From NCBI RefSeq assembly GCF_037126175.1, contig NZ_CP146986.1, positions 1-64,000 of the forward strand: a stretch of DNA of 64,000 nt. Direction: 5' to 3'. The number at the start of each line of letters is the position of its first letter. Position 1 is the first letter of the stretch. The DNA comes from Pseudomonas sp. RSB 5.4. GTDB taxonomy: Bacteria > Pseudomonadota > Gammaproteobacteria > Pseudomonadales > Pseudomonadaceae. Both the position numbers and the translations under genes were made by a program. The notes beneath the pieces are model-generated. The model did not search any database. It was not told where the DNA came from and was given only the letters and a program-made list of their open reading frames with translations. Positions 44,078-51,289 of the stretch are shown here, piece after piece.

Positions 44078-45049
44078 ATGAACCTGACTGAACCCCGCGA
44101 GCTGGCGCCCCTGCTTGAAGCCTTTCTGTTGGCCTCGGGAAAGCCGCAATCGCTTGAACGCCTTTTCGAACTGTTCGATGAAGGCGAGCGCCCTGAACCG
44201 CCGGTCTTCAAGAAAGCCCTGAGCCTGCTGGCCAAGTCCTGCGAAGGCCGCGCGTTCGAGCTCAAGGAAGTCGCCTCCGGCTACCGCTTGCAGATCCGCG
44301 AGAAGTTTTCACCGTGGGTCGGCCGTCTGTGGGAAGAGCGCCCGCAGCGCTACTCCCGTGCGCTGCTGGAAACCATGGCGCTGATCGCCTATCGTCAGCC
44401 GATCACTCGCGGCGAGATCGAAGACGTGCGGGGCGTGGCGGTCAACAGCAACATCGTCAAGACGCTGATCGAGCGCGAGTGGATCCGCATCGTCGGGTAC
44501 CGTGACGTGCCGGGCAAACCGGCGATGTTCGCCACCACCAAGGCGTTTCTCGATCACTTCAACCTGAAAAACCTCGAAGACCTGCCGCCGCTCGCCGAAC
44601 TGCGCGAGATGGAAACCGATCCGGTGCTCGAGTTCGACGACGCACCGGTGCCGCAGAGCCTGCAGGAACTGGCCGATGCCAGCGCCGAGCCGGAAGAACA
44701 GAAGGAAGAAACCAGTTTCCACACGCTGTTGCTGGAACTGGACAGCATGGAGGAGGGGATCAAAACCGACTTCGACGATCTGTTGCGGGATGCCGCGGAT
44801 GGCGAAGCGCAGCCGCCTGAGCCTGAAACCGAGACCGCCGAGCCGGCGATTGAAGTTGAACTTGAGACCGAGCCTGAAGCCGAACCGGAAGAGGACATTC
44901 TTGGCGTTGCCGAAGCCCGGGAAAAGCTCCTGGCCGCCGTCGCCGCCCTCGAACAACCGGCGCCAGAGCCTGAACTGAGCGAAGAAGAAGCCGAGGCCCG
45001 CGCGCTGGCGGAAGCCATCGAGGCCGAACGCCGCGAGTTCGAGGACTGA
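44078..45049 (+). CDS. scpB: Segregation and condensation protein B with long acidic tail, 323 aa
   Basis: Partner of ScpA in the SMC-ScpAB condensin. Two winged-helix domains are seen in residues 1 to about 180: 'PLLEAFLLASGKPQSLERLF', 'SPWVGRLWEERPQRYSRALL', 'ETMALIAYRQPITRGEIEDV' and 'RDVPGKPAMFATTKAFLDHF'. The remaining 140 residues are very rich in Glu, Pro and Ala (low complexity), making the protein much longer than the usual 180-200 residues. Pseudomonas ScpB proteins often have such tails. Confidence 0.94.
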   Translation: MNLTEPRELAPLLEAFLLASGKPQSLERLFELFDEGERPEPPVFKKALSLLAKSCEGRAFELKEVASGYRLQIREKFSPWVGRLWEERPQRYSRALLETMALIAYRQPITRGEIEDVRGVAVNSNIVKTLIEREWIRIVGYRDVPGKPAMFATTKAFLDHFNLKNLEDLPPLAELREMETDPVLEFDDAPVPQSLQELADASAEPEEQKEETSFHTLLLELDSMEEGIKTDFDDLLRDAADGEAQPPEPETETAEPAIEVELETEPEAEPEEDILGVAEAREKLLAAVAALEQPAPEPELSEEEAEARALAEAIEAERREFED

Positions 45050-45075
45050 CCCGGTTTTCAGGATCACTGGTCAAC

Positions 45076-45170
45076 CCCTGTGGGAGCGGGCTTGCTCGCG
45101 AATGCGGTGTGTCAGACATTCATGTATTGCCTGACACACTGCATTCGCGAGCAAGCCCGCTCCCACAGGG
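45076..45170. repeat. REP-type inverted repeat
   Basis: Arms CCCTGTGGGAGCGGGCTTGC.. and complement, with GGTGTGTCAG / CTGACACACT in the centre, between scpB and the DUF1289 gene. Confidence 0.88.
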
Positions 45171-45194
45171 TCAAGTGTCGTTCTGGAGTATTCG

Positions 45195-45386
45195 ATGAGT
45201 TCCACCAAAGACCCCTGCATCAGTCTCTGCAAATTCACCGACGACATCTGCCTCGGCTGTGGCCGCAGCAAGCGCGAAATCCGCGCCTGGAAGAAACTCG
45301 ACAAGGACGACAAGCGCACGGTGCTGGCCGAAGCCGCGCTGCGCCTGATCAAACTTGGTGGCGCCGGTCGGCGGAAAAAGAAATAA
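45195..45386 (+). CDS. DUF1289 small protein, 63 aa
   Basis: Short cysteine-containing protein with the DUF1289 pattern: P-C-I-S-L-C near the start, then 'CLGCGRSKREIRAWKKL' giving the second pair of cysteines, which probably bind a metal. The C-terminus is basic (GAGRRKKK). GGAG is 9 nt before the ATG. Function unknown. Confidence 0.9.
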   Translation: MSSTKDPCISLCKFTDDICLGCGRSKREIRAWKKLDKDDKRTVLAEAALRLIKLGGAGRRKKK

Positions 45387-45528
45387 GTAGCAAACCATCA
45401 GCTAGTCTCTGATGCGCGATGGCGCACATCCGCGTATGATTCGCGACCCTTCGGCGATCCCTTCGCCCGAAAACCAGATTTCAATGCTTCAGGCGCCGCC
45501 TGAACAGACCACACCGGGAGGTGCCCAG

Positions 45529-46749
45529 ATGAGTGACATCAATCAGAAAGACGACCAGGAAATCGGCCCAGCAGGCGAAAAGTTGCAGAAAGTCCTCGCC
45601 CGTATCGGCGTCGGCTCGCGCCGTGACGTCGAAGCCTGGATCAGCCAGGGCCGGATCAAGGTCAATGGCAAAGACGCCACCCTCGGCCTGCGTGTCGATA
45701 TGCACGACGCGATCACCATCGATGGCAAGGTGATCAAGCGCGAAGAGGCTGCCGAGTCGGTACGCCGCGTGATCATGTACAACAAGCCCGATGGCGAAAT
45801 CTGCACCCGTGACGACCCGGAAGGCCGTCCGACCGTGTTCGACAAGCTGCCGCGTCCGAAAGAAGGTCGCTGGATCAACATCGGTCGTCTCGACATCAAC
45901 ACCACCGGTCTGCTGATGTTCACCACCGATGGTGAGCTGGCCAACCGTCTGATGCACCCGTCCTACGAGATGGACCGTGAGTACGCCGTGCGCGTACGCG
46001 GTGAAGTCGACGACGAAATGATCGAGCGCCTGAAGGCGGGCGTGGTGCTGGAAGACGGTCCGGCGCGTTTCACCGATATTCAACAGGCACCGGGCGGCGA
46101 AGGCTTCAACCACTGGTATCACTGCGTGGTGATGGAAGGTCGTAACCGTGAGGTTCGTCGTCTGTGGGAATCCCAGGGCCTGGTGGTCAGCCGTTTGAAG
46201 CGCGTGCGTTTCGGTCCGGTGTTCCTCAACTCCGACCTGCCGATGGGCCGCTGGCGCGAAATGAGCCAGTACGAAGTCGACGTGCTCAGCGCCGAAGTCG
46301 GTTTGACCCCGGTGGCGATGCCGCAACTCAACGCCAAGAGCAAGGACAAGCTGGAGCGTATGCAGCGCAAATCGTCGCGGCCGATGGCCAAGACCGAGCG
46401 CGTGCGTACCCTGCGTCCAGCCGCTGGCGCGCCGACCGGTCCCCGTCCTAGCCGTGAGCCGCAGATCGAAGGTGAGCGTCCGGGGCGCAAGCCAGTGGCC
46501 CGTGATGGCGAGCGCGCACCGCGTCCGGCCAACGGTCGCACTGAGCGTGGCGAAGGTCGTGCGCCGGCCGGTCGCGGTACGCCGGTGGCGGATCGTCCTG
46601 CCGACACCACCAACAAGCGTCCGGCCAAGCCTGCGCCGAAGCGTCCGGGGATCAAGCTGGTCGACGGCGACAAGCCGTCGGGCAAGCGTCGTGGTGCTCC
46701 GGCCGGTTCCGGTCAGCGTCCGGGTTTCGGTCGCAAGAAGCCGGAATAA
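45529..46749 (+). CDS. rluB: 23S rRNA pseudouridine-2605 synthase RluB, 406 aa
   Basis: Modifies U2605 of 23S rRNA. An S4 RNA-binding domain is at about 17-75 ('EKLQKVLARIGVGSRRDVEA'). The RsuA-type synthase domain has the catalytic Asp in 'IGRLDINTTGLLMFTTDGEL' (about residue 122), then 'EGRNREVRRLWESQGLVVSR'. After about residue 260 comes a long basic, Arg/Pro-rich disordered tail, as in other Pseudomonas RluB. ATG 45529 follows GGGAGGTG; upstream in-frame starts lack this. A strong terminator follows. Confidence 0.95.
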   Translation: MSDINQKDDQEIGPAGEKLQKVLARIGVGSRRDVEAWISQGRIKVNGKDATLGLRVDMHDAITIDGKVIKREEAAESVRRVIMYNKPDGEICTRDDPEGRPTVFDKLPRPKEGRWINIGRLDINTTGLLMFTTDGELANRLMHPSYEMDREYAVRVRGEVDDEMIERLKAGVVLEDGPARFTDIQQAPGGEGFNHWYHCVVMEGRNREVRRLWESQGLVVSRLKRVRFGPVFLNSDLPMGRWREMSQYEVDVLSAEVGLTPVAMPQLNAKSKDKLERMQRKSSRPMAKTERVRTLRPAAGAPTGPRPSREPQIEGERPGRKPVARDGERAPRPANGRTERGEGRAPAGRGTPVADRPADTTNKRPAKPAPKRPGIKLVDGDKPSGKRRGAPAGSGQRPGFGRKKPE

Positions 46750-46790
46750 AGCAGTTGTGAGCTTTGAGCGGCAAGCTTCGAGCTAAAGCA

Positions 46791-46818
46791 AAAACGCCAA
46801 CCGCAGGGTTGGCGTTTT
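46791..46818 (+). terminator. Intrinsic terminator of rluB
   Basis: Stem AAAACGCCAACC / GGTTGGCGTTTT followed by a T run to 46822. Confidence 0.9.
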
Positions 46819-46852
46819 TTTTCGTCTGGCGAAAGGTATGTAGCGTCTGAGC

Positions 46853-46942
46853 TGGCCTCTTCGCGGGCAAGCCCGCTCCCACAGTGGATCTGCGTCGTAC
46901 ACAAATCCTATTGTGGGAGCGGGCTTGCTCGCGAAGAGGCCA
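46853..46942. repeat. REP-type inverted repeat
   Basis: 31-bp arms (TGGCCTCTTCGCGGGCAAGC.. and complement, one mismatch) at 46853-46883 and 46912-46942, between convergent rluB and the M29-like gene. Confidence 0.88.
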
Positions 46943-46966
46943 GTGGCTCAATAGAGAAAAATCAGG

Positions 46967-47932
46967 CTAGAACACAAACCGCCCATCAAACACCGGCTTG
47001 TCATCCAGCGCCAACACCCCGCCAGAGAAGATCAGGTCCAGGTGATGACTGCCCTTGGCCCCACCGCCCAGTCCCAGATGCAACCCACAATGCCGCTCTT
47101 CGAACCCGGCATTGCGCGCATACAGATCTTTCACCCCTTCATTGGTACCAATCCCCAATTCCTCGATGCGTCGGTTTGACGGGTTGGCGTCCAGGTACTT
47201 GTTGAAGTCGTGTTCCAGCCCCGGCACATCGGTGGCGATACGGCTGATGGTCGAGTTCTCGATCCACAGTTCCAGCGGCGACTCCAGCACGCCGTACTTG
47301 CGCGCAAACGGGATGGTGCTGAGGAACGTACCCTTGAATTTCACATGACCATTGATGGCTTCGCTGTGGGTGGCGATTTCGCCGGGGGCCAGGTCGAAGT
47401 TGCCGACGCCGTTGATGTCGGTCCACTTCTTGATGCTGCTCAGCGGCGTTTCGAACCGCGAGCCATGCTCATCGGTGAAGCTCAGCGTGGTGGCCTGGGA
47501 CATGCGCTGGATCAAGTGGCTGTTGAGCCCGGCGATGCGCTGCGGGGTGACGCTGAAGGTGTCGTAGAAATAGTCGCCGTAATCCTTGAACAGCAGCGAC
47601 TTCTTCCAGTTTTCCGCCATCACGCCTTGCAGGGCGCGCACGAACTCCGGGCCGTCGGGGCGCGGGTTGGGCAGGGTGGAAGAGTCGTAGAAGAAAATGT
47701 ACAGATCGCTGTCGGCGATAGCTGCAGTCAGCGTGGCGGTGGATTCCAGATCCAGGCGGCGCGCGCTGAAGTTGAATTTCGGGTGGTCGCCGGCCTGTTC
47801 GGCGATGGCGCCGGTCAGGGCTTCGTAATCGGCGGTGTGGCCGAGCAGTACCTTCGCCGAGTCGAGACCGGCAAGGGCAGGGTGATGTTCGAGGTAGTAA
47901 AGGAAATGCGAGATCGCGCGGGGCTTATCCAT
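46967..47932 (-). CDS. M29 (aminopeptidase T)-like protein, 321 aa
   Basis: Resembles the M29 leucyl-aminopeptidase family: 'GNFDLAPGEIATHSEAINGH' matches the conserved 'LPAGE' region. 'EELGIGTNEGVKD' and 'ERHCGLHLGLGGGAKGSHHL' followed by 'DLIFSG' supply the expected E, H and H/D metal ligands. It is shorter than typical M29 enzymes (about 370-410), so substrate and activity are uncertain. The start at 47932 has GGGAGGAC upstream. The gene follows a 45-codon peptide gene with an intrinsic terminator in between. The pairing suggests the peptide may be its substrate or partner, which is an inference. Confidence 0.75.
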   Translation of the reverse strand: MDKPRAISHFLYYLEHHPALAGLDSAKVLLGHTADYEALTGAIAEQAGDHPKFNFSARRLDLESTATLTAAIADSDLYIFFYDSSTLPNPRPDGPEFVRALQGVMAENWKKSLLFKDYGDYFYDTFSVTPQRIAGLNSHLIQRMSQATTLSFTDEHGSRFETPLSSIKKWTDINGVGNFDLAPGEIATHSEAINGHVKFKGTFLSTIPFARKYGVLESPLELWIENSTISRIATDVPGLEHDFNKYLDANPSNRRIEELGIGTNEGVKDLYARNAGFEERHCGLHLGLGGGAKGSHHLDLIFSGGVLALDDKPVFDGRFVF

Positions 47933-47954
47933 GAGTCCTCCCTGACTGACCGTG

Positions 47955-47993
47955 AAAAAAGCGGCAGGCACGACCGGCCGGATCGTGCCTGCC
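47955..47993 (-). terminator. Intrinsic terminator between peptide gene and M29-like gene
   Basis: On the minus strand, GGCAGGCACGA pairs with TCGTGCCTGCC (11 bp, perfect) and is followed by GC and six T. It starts 10 bp after the peptide stop and ends 14 bp before the ribosome site of the M29-like gene. It would give much more peptide than enzyme mRNA. Confidence 0.88.
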
Positions 47994-48002
47994 CGGGATG
48001 TC

Positions 48003-48140
48003 TTACAGAGGCCACATCGCCGTGCCGAACGGAACCACCGCGTCGGCTTGCATCATTTCCACGGCCGCCTCATGGGTCGGTGCTTCAAACCATTCGTCCA
48101 GTTGCAGTTCGGTATCCAAGTCTTTTTCCAGTGCTTGCAT
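48003..48140 (-). CDS. Small peptide, 45 aa, candidate modified-peptide precursor
   Basis: Starts at ATG 48140 with a strong AGGAG 7 nt upstream. The sequence begins MQALEKDLDTELQLDEWFEA, is acidic and helical in its first 30 residues (leader-like), and ends in a hydrophobic segment, ADAVVPFGTAMWPL. It has no signal peptide and no cysteine. A terminator separates it from the M29-like enzyme gene, as in many operons where a precursor peptide is made in excess over its processing enzyme. I recognise no named family. It could instead be a small structural or regulatory protein. Confidence 0.7.
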   Translation of the reverse strand: MQALEKDLDTELQLDEWFEAPTHEAAVEMMQADAVVPFGTAMWPL

Positions 48141-48394
48141 GGTCGATCTCCTAGATGACTTTCACGGTTGTGACTGGCCGGTCGAGTTGGCCGGCAAGAC
48201 GTGAAGAACCTAGTTCAGGGTGTTTTGTAATGCAAAAAATTATTTATTTAAAATTTAAATAAACTTTTTATTCTGTTTTTAAACGACGGTTTTCTTATTT
48301 GAAAACAAAAAACTAAACGGCAACTTTCATTAGCAAGCTTGCTACCGTCAATTTGCAGACGTCCTACAGAATTTTCCGAAATGGAAAATCTGCG

Positions 48395-48450
48395 TTACGC
48401 ATCGTAAAGAAAAGTTTACGAAAACTCCGGTAAACCCCAGTGGATTTACC
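48395..48450. promoter_or_regulatory. Cluster of PhhR/TyrR-like palindromes
   Basis: Three overlapping palindromes: TTACG-cat-CGTAA (48395-48407), the perfect CGTAAAGAAAAGTTTACG (48403-48420), and GGTAAA-N10-TTTACC (48429-48450). The middle one matches the TyrR/PhhR layout TGTAAA-N6-TTTACA apart from the outer bases, and resembles the site before phhA (57162-57179). It sits between the peptide gene (start 48140, minus) and aroP (start 49034, plus), so it could serve either. The AT-rich stretch 48232-48330 lies between it and the peptide gene. Confidence 0.55.
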
Positions 48451-48595
48451 CCCTTGCCGACGCTGTAAGGAAAACCTGCCGAAGCCCGGCCACAAAGGCA
48501 TCACGCAAGGCTCTGGCGCGCTTGTTTCAGCATCGTTTGCAGGGTGAGATGCGCCTCATGCCTGTCGTGCAGGTGCATAACAAGAAGGAGGCGCA

Positions 48596-48742
48596 ATGAA
48601 CGCCGTGATTGATCTTCACTTCTCTCCGTGGGGCGGTTTTTCGCTCGTCCCCGTCGATGGCCTGCAAAGGCCTGACTCAATTTTTGCAGCCGCCCGAGTC
48701 TCTCGAGGCGGACCCACGCAATCCCGGCAAGCGCCACGCTGA
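48596..48742 (+). CDS. Possible small protein, 48 aa
   Basis: An open frame starting MNAVIDLHFSPWGGFSLVPV with a near-perfect ribosome site (GAAGGAGGCGCA before ATG). There is no recognised family, no membrane segment, and a basic C-terminus. The ribosome site is the main support, so it may be spurious. Confidence 0.35.
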   Translation: MNAVIDLHFSPWGGFSLVPVDGLQRPDSIFAAARVSRGGPTQSRQAPR

Positions 48743-48753
48743 TCCAGCGGGGT

Positions 48754-48782
48754 CTGGCAGCAGGGGGTTAGCGGTGTACAAT
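48754..48782 (+). promoter_or_regulatory. Putative sigma-70 promoter for aroP
   Basis: CTGGCA (48754-48759), a 17-bp spacer and TACAAT (48777-48782). It would give an untranslated leader of about 245 nt before aroP. Confidence 0.45.
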
Positions 48783-48910
48783 GCGCCGCGTTTTAACTGT
48801 GACCCTCTGCGTAATCGCGCAAACCTCAAGGCCATCCGCCTTGTTCACTCCGCCGCGCCACAAGCGTGTCGGGTTCGATTTCGTCACAGATAAAAACAAA
48901 CAGGTGACGC

Positions 48911-48973
48911 ATGACCGTTGTAAATAAGCTGAACTCCTGGTGCCTGCGCTGGGGTTTGATCGGGGCTGCCTGA
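48911..48973 (+). CDS. Putative aroP leader peptide, 20 aa, two Trp codons
   Basis: MTVVNKLNSWCLRWGLIGAA, with AGGTGA 5 nt before the ATG. Trp codons are at 48938-48940 and 48950-48952. The bases just after the second Trp codon (GGTTTGAT, 48953-48960) are complementary to ATCAAACC at 49009-49016, shortly before the aroP start, and GCTGC/GCAGC can pair inside this loop. This layout suggests translation-dependent control of an aromatic amino-acid permease. No T-rich terminator is seen, so control of translation start is more likely than classical attenuation. Confidence 0.5.
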   Translation: MTVVNKLNSWCLRWGLIGAA

Positions 48974-49033
48974 AATCGCAACCTTGCAGCAACGTCTACT
49001 GAACATCATCAAACCTTGCGTGAGACCTTTTTC

Positions 49034-50452
49034 ATGAGTGGACAACCCTCGCAATCAGGCGAGCTGAAACGCGGCCTGAAAAATCGCCACATTCAACTGA
49101 TCGCCCTCGGTGGCGCGATCGGTACCGGATTGTTCCTCGGCTCGGCCGGGGTCCTGAAATCCGCCGGCCCGTCGATGATCCTCGGCTACGCCATCTGCGG
49201 CTTCATCGCCTTCATGATCATGCGCCAGCTCGGCGAGATGATCGTCGAAGAGCCGGTGGCCGGTTCCTTCAGTCATTTTGCGCACAAGTACTGGGGCGGC
49301 TTCGCCGGTTTCCTGTCGGGCTGGAACTGCTGGATTCTGTACATTCTGGTGGGCATGTCGGAGCTGACGGCGGTCGGCAAGTACATCCACTACTGGGCGC
49401 CGGACATCCCGACCTGGGTCACCGCCGCTGCATTCTTCGTGCTGATCAATGCGATCAACCTGGCCAACGTCAAGGTCTTCGGTGAAGCCGAATTCTGGTT
49501 CGCGATCATCAAGGTCGTGGCGATCGTCGGCATGATCGCGCTGGGCAGCTACCTGCTGGTCAGTGGCCATGGCGGCCCGCAGGCCTCGGTCAGCAACCTG
49601 TGGTCGCACGGCGGGTTCTTCCCCAACGGCGTCAGCGGTCTGGTGATGGCGATGGCGATCATCATGTTCTCCTTCGGCGGTCTGGAAATGCTCGGTTTCA
49701 CCGCCGCTGAAGCGGACAAGCCGAAAACCGTGATCCCGAAAGCGATCAATCAGGTGATCTACCGCATCCTGATTTTCTACATCGGTGCACTGGTGATCCT
49801 GCTGTCGCTGACTCCATGGGACAGCCTGCTGGCGACCCTCAATGCGTCTGGCGACTCCTACAGCGGCAGCCCGTTCGTGCAGGTGTTCTCGATGCTCGGC
49901 AGCAATACCGCCGCGCACATCCTCAACTTCGTGGTGCTGACCGCGGCACTGTCGGTGTACAACAGCGGCACCTACTGCAACAGCCGCATGCTGCTGGGCA
50001 TGGCCGAGCAGGGCGATGCGCCGAAAGGCCTGGCGAAGATCGACAAGCGCGGCGTGCCGGTGCGTTCGATCCTGGCTTCGGCGGCGGTCACTCTGGTGGC
50101 GGTGTTGCTCAACTACCTGATCCCGCAACAGGCGCTGGAACTGCTGATGTCGCTGGTGGTTGCAACCCTGGTGATCAACTGGGCGATGATCAGTTTCTCG
50201 CACTTCAAGTTCCGCCAGCACATGAACAAGACGCAGCAGACGCCACTGTTCAAGGCGCTGTGGTATCCGTACGGCAACTACGTTTGCCTGGCGTTCGTGG
50301 TGTTCATCCTCGGTGTGATGCTGCTGATCCCGGGCATCCAGATCTCGGTGTACGCGATTCCGGTGTGGGTCGTGTTCATGTGGGTCTGCTACGTGATCAA
50401 GAACAAGCGTGGAGCGCAGCAGGCGCTGCACGCGGCCAGCGCTTCGAAGTAA
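49034..50452 (+). CDS. aroP: Aromatic amino-acid permease AroP-like, 472 aa
   Basis: Proton-coupled APC-family importer for Phe, Tyr and Trp. Twelve hydrophobic helices are visible, opening with the family signature 'RHIQLIALGGAIGTGLFLGS' and 'AGPSMILGYAICGFIAFMIM', then 'GSFSHFAHKYWGGFAGFLSG' and 'AEADKPKTVIPKAINQVIYR'. The start at 49034 (MSGQPSQSGELKRGLKNRHI) is preferred to a TTG at 49016. The phh genes and PhhR in the same window support an aromatic substrate. It has a long leader with a Trp-rich upstream peptide and ends at a strong terminator. Confidence 0.88.
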   Translation: MSGQPSQSGELKRGLKNRHIQLIALGGAIGTGLFLGSAGVLKSAGPSMILGYAICGFIAFMIMRQLGEMIVEEPVAGSFSHFAHKYWGGFAGFLSGWNCWILYILVGMSELTAVGKYIHYWAPDIPTWVTAAAFFVLINAINLANVKVFGEAEFWFAIIKVVAIVGMIALGSYLLVSGHGGPQASVSNLWSHGGFFPNGVSGLVMAMAIIMFSFGGLEMLGFTAAEADKPKTVIPKAINQVIYRILIFYIGALVILLSLTPWDSLLATLNASGDSYSGSPFVQVFSMLGSNTAAHILNFVVLTAALSVYNSGTYCNSRMLLGMAEQGDAPKGLAKIDKRGVPVRSILASAAVTLVAVLLNYLIPQQALELLMSLVVATLVINWAMISFSHFKFRQHMNKTQQTPLFKALWYPYGNYVCLAFVVFILGVMLLIPGIQISVYAIPVWVVFMWVCYVIKNKRGAQQALHAASASK

Positions 50453-50468
50453 GCGCTGACGCAAAAAA

Positions 50469-50500
50469 CGACAAACCCGGCCAATGTGCCGGGTTTGTCG
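50469..50500 (+). terminator. Intrinsic terminator of aroP
   Basis: A perfect 12-bp stem CGACAAACCCGG / CCGGGTTTGTCG with an 8-nt loop, followed by TTT. Confidence 0.9.
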
Positions 50501-50521
50501 TTTCTGGGGTTTACACAATCC

Positions 50522-50613
50522 CTTGTAGGAGTGAGCCTGCTCGCGATAGCGGTGTATCAGTCGACGCATATTTATCTGACTTACCGCTATCGCGAGCAGG
50601 CTCCCTCCTACAG
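50522..50613. repeat. REP-type inverted repeat (TGTAGGAGTGAGCCTGCTCG subtype)
   Basis: Arms of about 31 bp with one mismatch, centred on GGTGTATCAG...CTGACTTACC, between aroP and arfB. Confidence 0.85.
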
Positions 50614-50675
50614 GGGGATCGGAGGTTCGGACAGTTTCGCGGTATCCTGCACCCTCTGAATACGGACGCTTTTCC

Positions 50676-51089
50676 ATGCTGGTGATTTCCAACAACGTGC
50701 ATCTGCCGGATGCCGAGATCGAACTGACGGCCATCCGCGCGCAAGGCGCCGGTGGGCAGAACGTCAACAAGGTCTCCAGTGCCGTGCACCTGCGTTTCGA
50801 CATTCCGGCCTCGTCCTTGCCCGAGTTCTACAAGGAGCGGCTGTTGGCGCTGCGTGACAGTCGCATCACCAGTGATGGCGTGCTGATCATCAAGGCTCAG
50901 CAATACCGCACGCAGGAAGCCAACCGTGCCGATGCGCTGGAGCGTCTGACCGAGCTGATCCTCAGCGCCACCAAGGTCGAAAAGAAGCGCCGCCCGACCA
51001 AGCCGACCCTTGGCTCGAAGAAGCGCCGGCTCGAATCCAAGACCAAGCGTGGCAGCATCAAGGCCGGCCGTGGCAAGGTGGATTTTTGA
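50676..51089 (+). CDS. arfB: Peptidyl-tRNA hydrolase / ribosome-rescue factor ArfB, 137 aa
   Basis: Rescues stalled ribosomes by hydrolysing peptidyl-tRNA in the A site. The catalytic G-G-Q is at residues 26-28 in '[20 protein letters not shown]'. The C-terminal tail is strongly basic ([20 protein letters not shown]), as needed to insert in the mRNA channel. The length of 137-140 is normal (E. coli YaeJ). Transcribed alone. Confidence 0.97.
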   Translation: MLVISNNVHLPDAEIELTAIRAQGAGGQNVNKVSSAVHLRFDIPASSLPEFYKERLLALRDSRITSDGVLIIKAQQYRTQEANRADALERLTELILSATKVEKKRRPTKPTLGSKKRRLESKTKRGSIKAGRGKVDF

Positions 51090-51212
51090 AGGTTGGCGTC
51101 TTGGAATTATTCCATTTCCTCAGGAGCGGGCATTGTATCCACTACGCACTTCTCAACTAAAATCAATTCCCGGATATTGAACGGCTCTCTTATAACTAAT
51201 CGGTCTACCAGA

Positions 51213-51228
51213 CTGTCACATCTGACAG
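51213..51228 (+). promoter_or_regulatory. LuxR-type box upstream of the beta-propeller gene
   Basis: CTGTCACATCTGACAG: six-base arms are perfect and the CT-N12-AG spacing is kept. Its complement reads ACCTGTCAGATGTGACAGTC, aligning over 20 bp with the sites before the Ig-family genes. It lies 61 bp before the ATG at 51290. Confidence 0.6.
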
Positions 51229-51289
51229 GTGTGCCGCATTGCTGTTACACGTTTACTGAGCTCTCTTTCTATTGATTGAGCAAAAGCAA

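Noticed and set aside
48332-48345. Perfect palindrome TAGCAAGCTTGCTA
   Set aside because: A single short palindrome in AT-rich DNA with no similar copy elsewhere in the window and no clear relation to a start codon.
48501-48737. Minus-strand open frame of 78 codons between the peptide gene and aroP
   Set aside because: No ribosome site, no recognisable composition or motif, and it overlaps a plus-strand frame with a better ribosome site.
49055-50803. Minus-strand open frame of 582 codons
   Set aside because: Antisense to aroP and running through its terminator and a REP; rich in R, H, Q and D as expected for a shadow.
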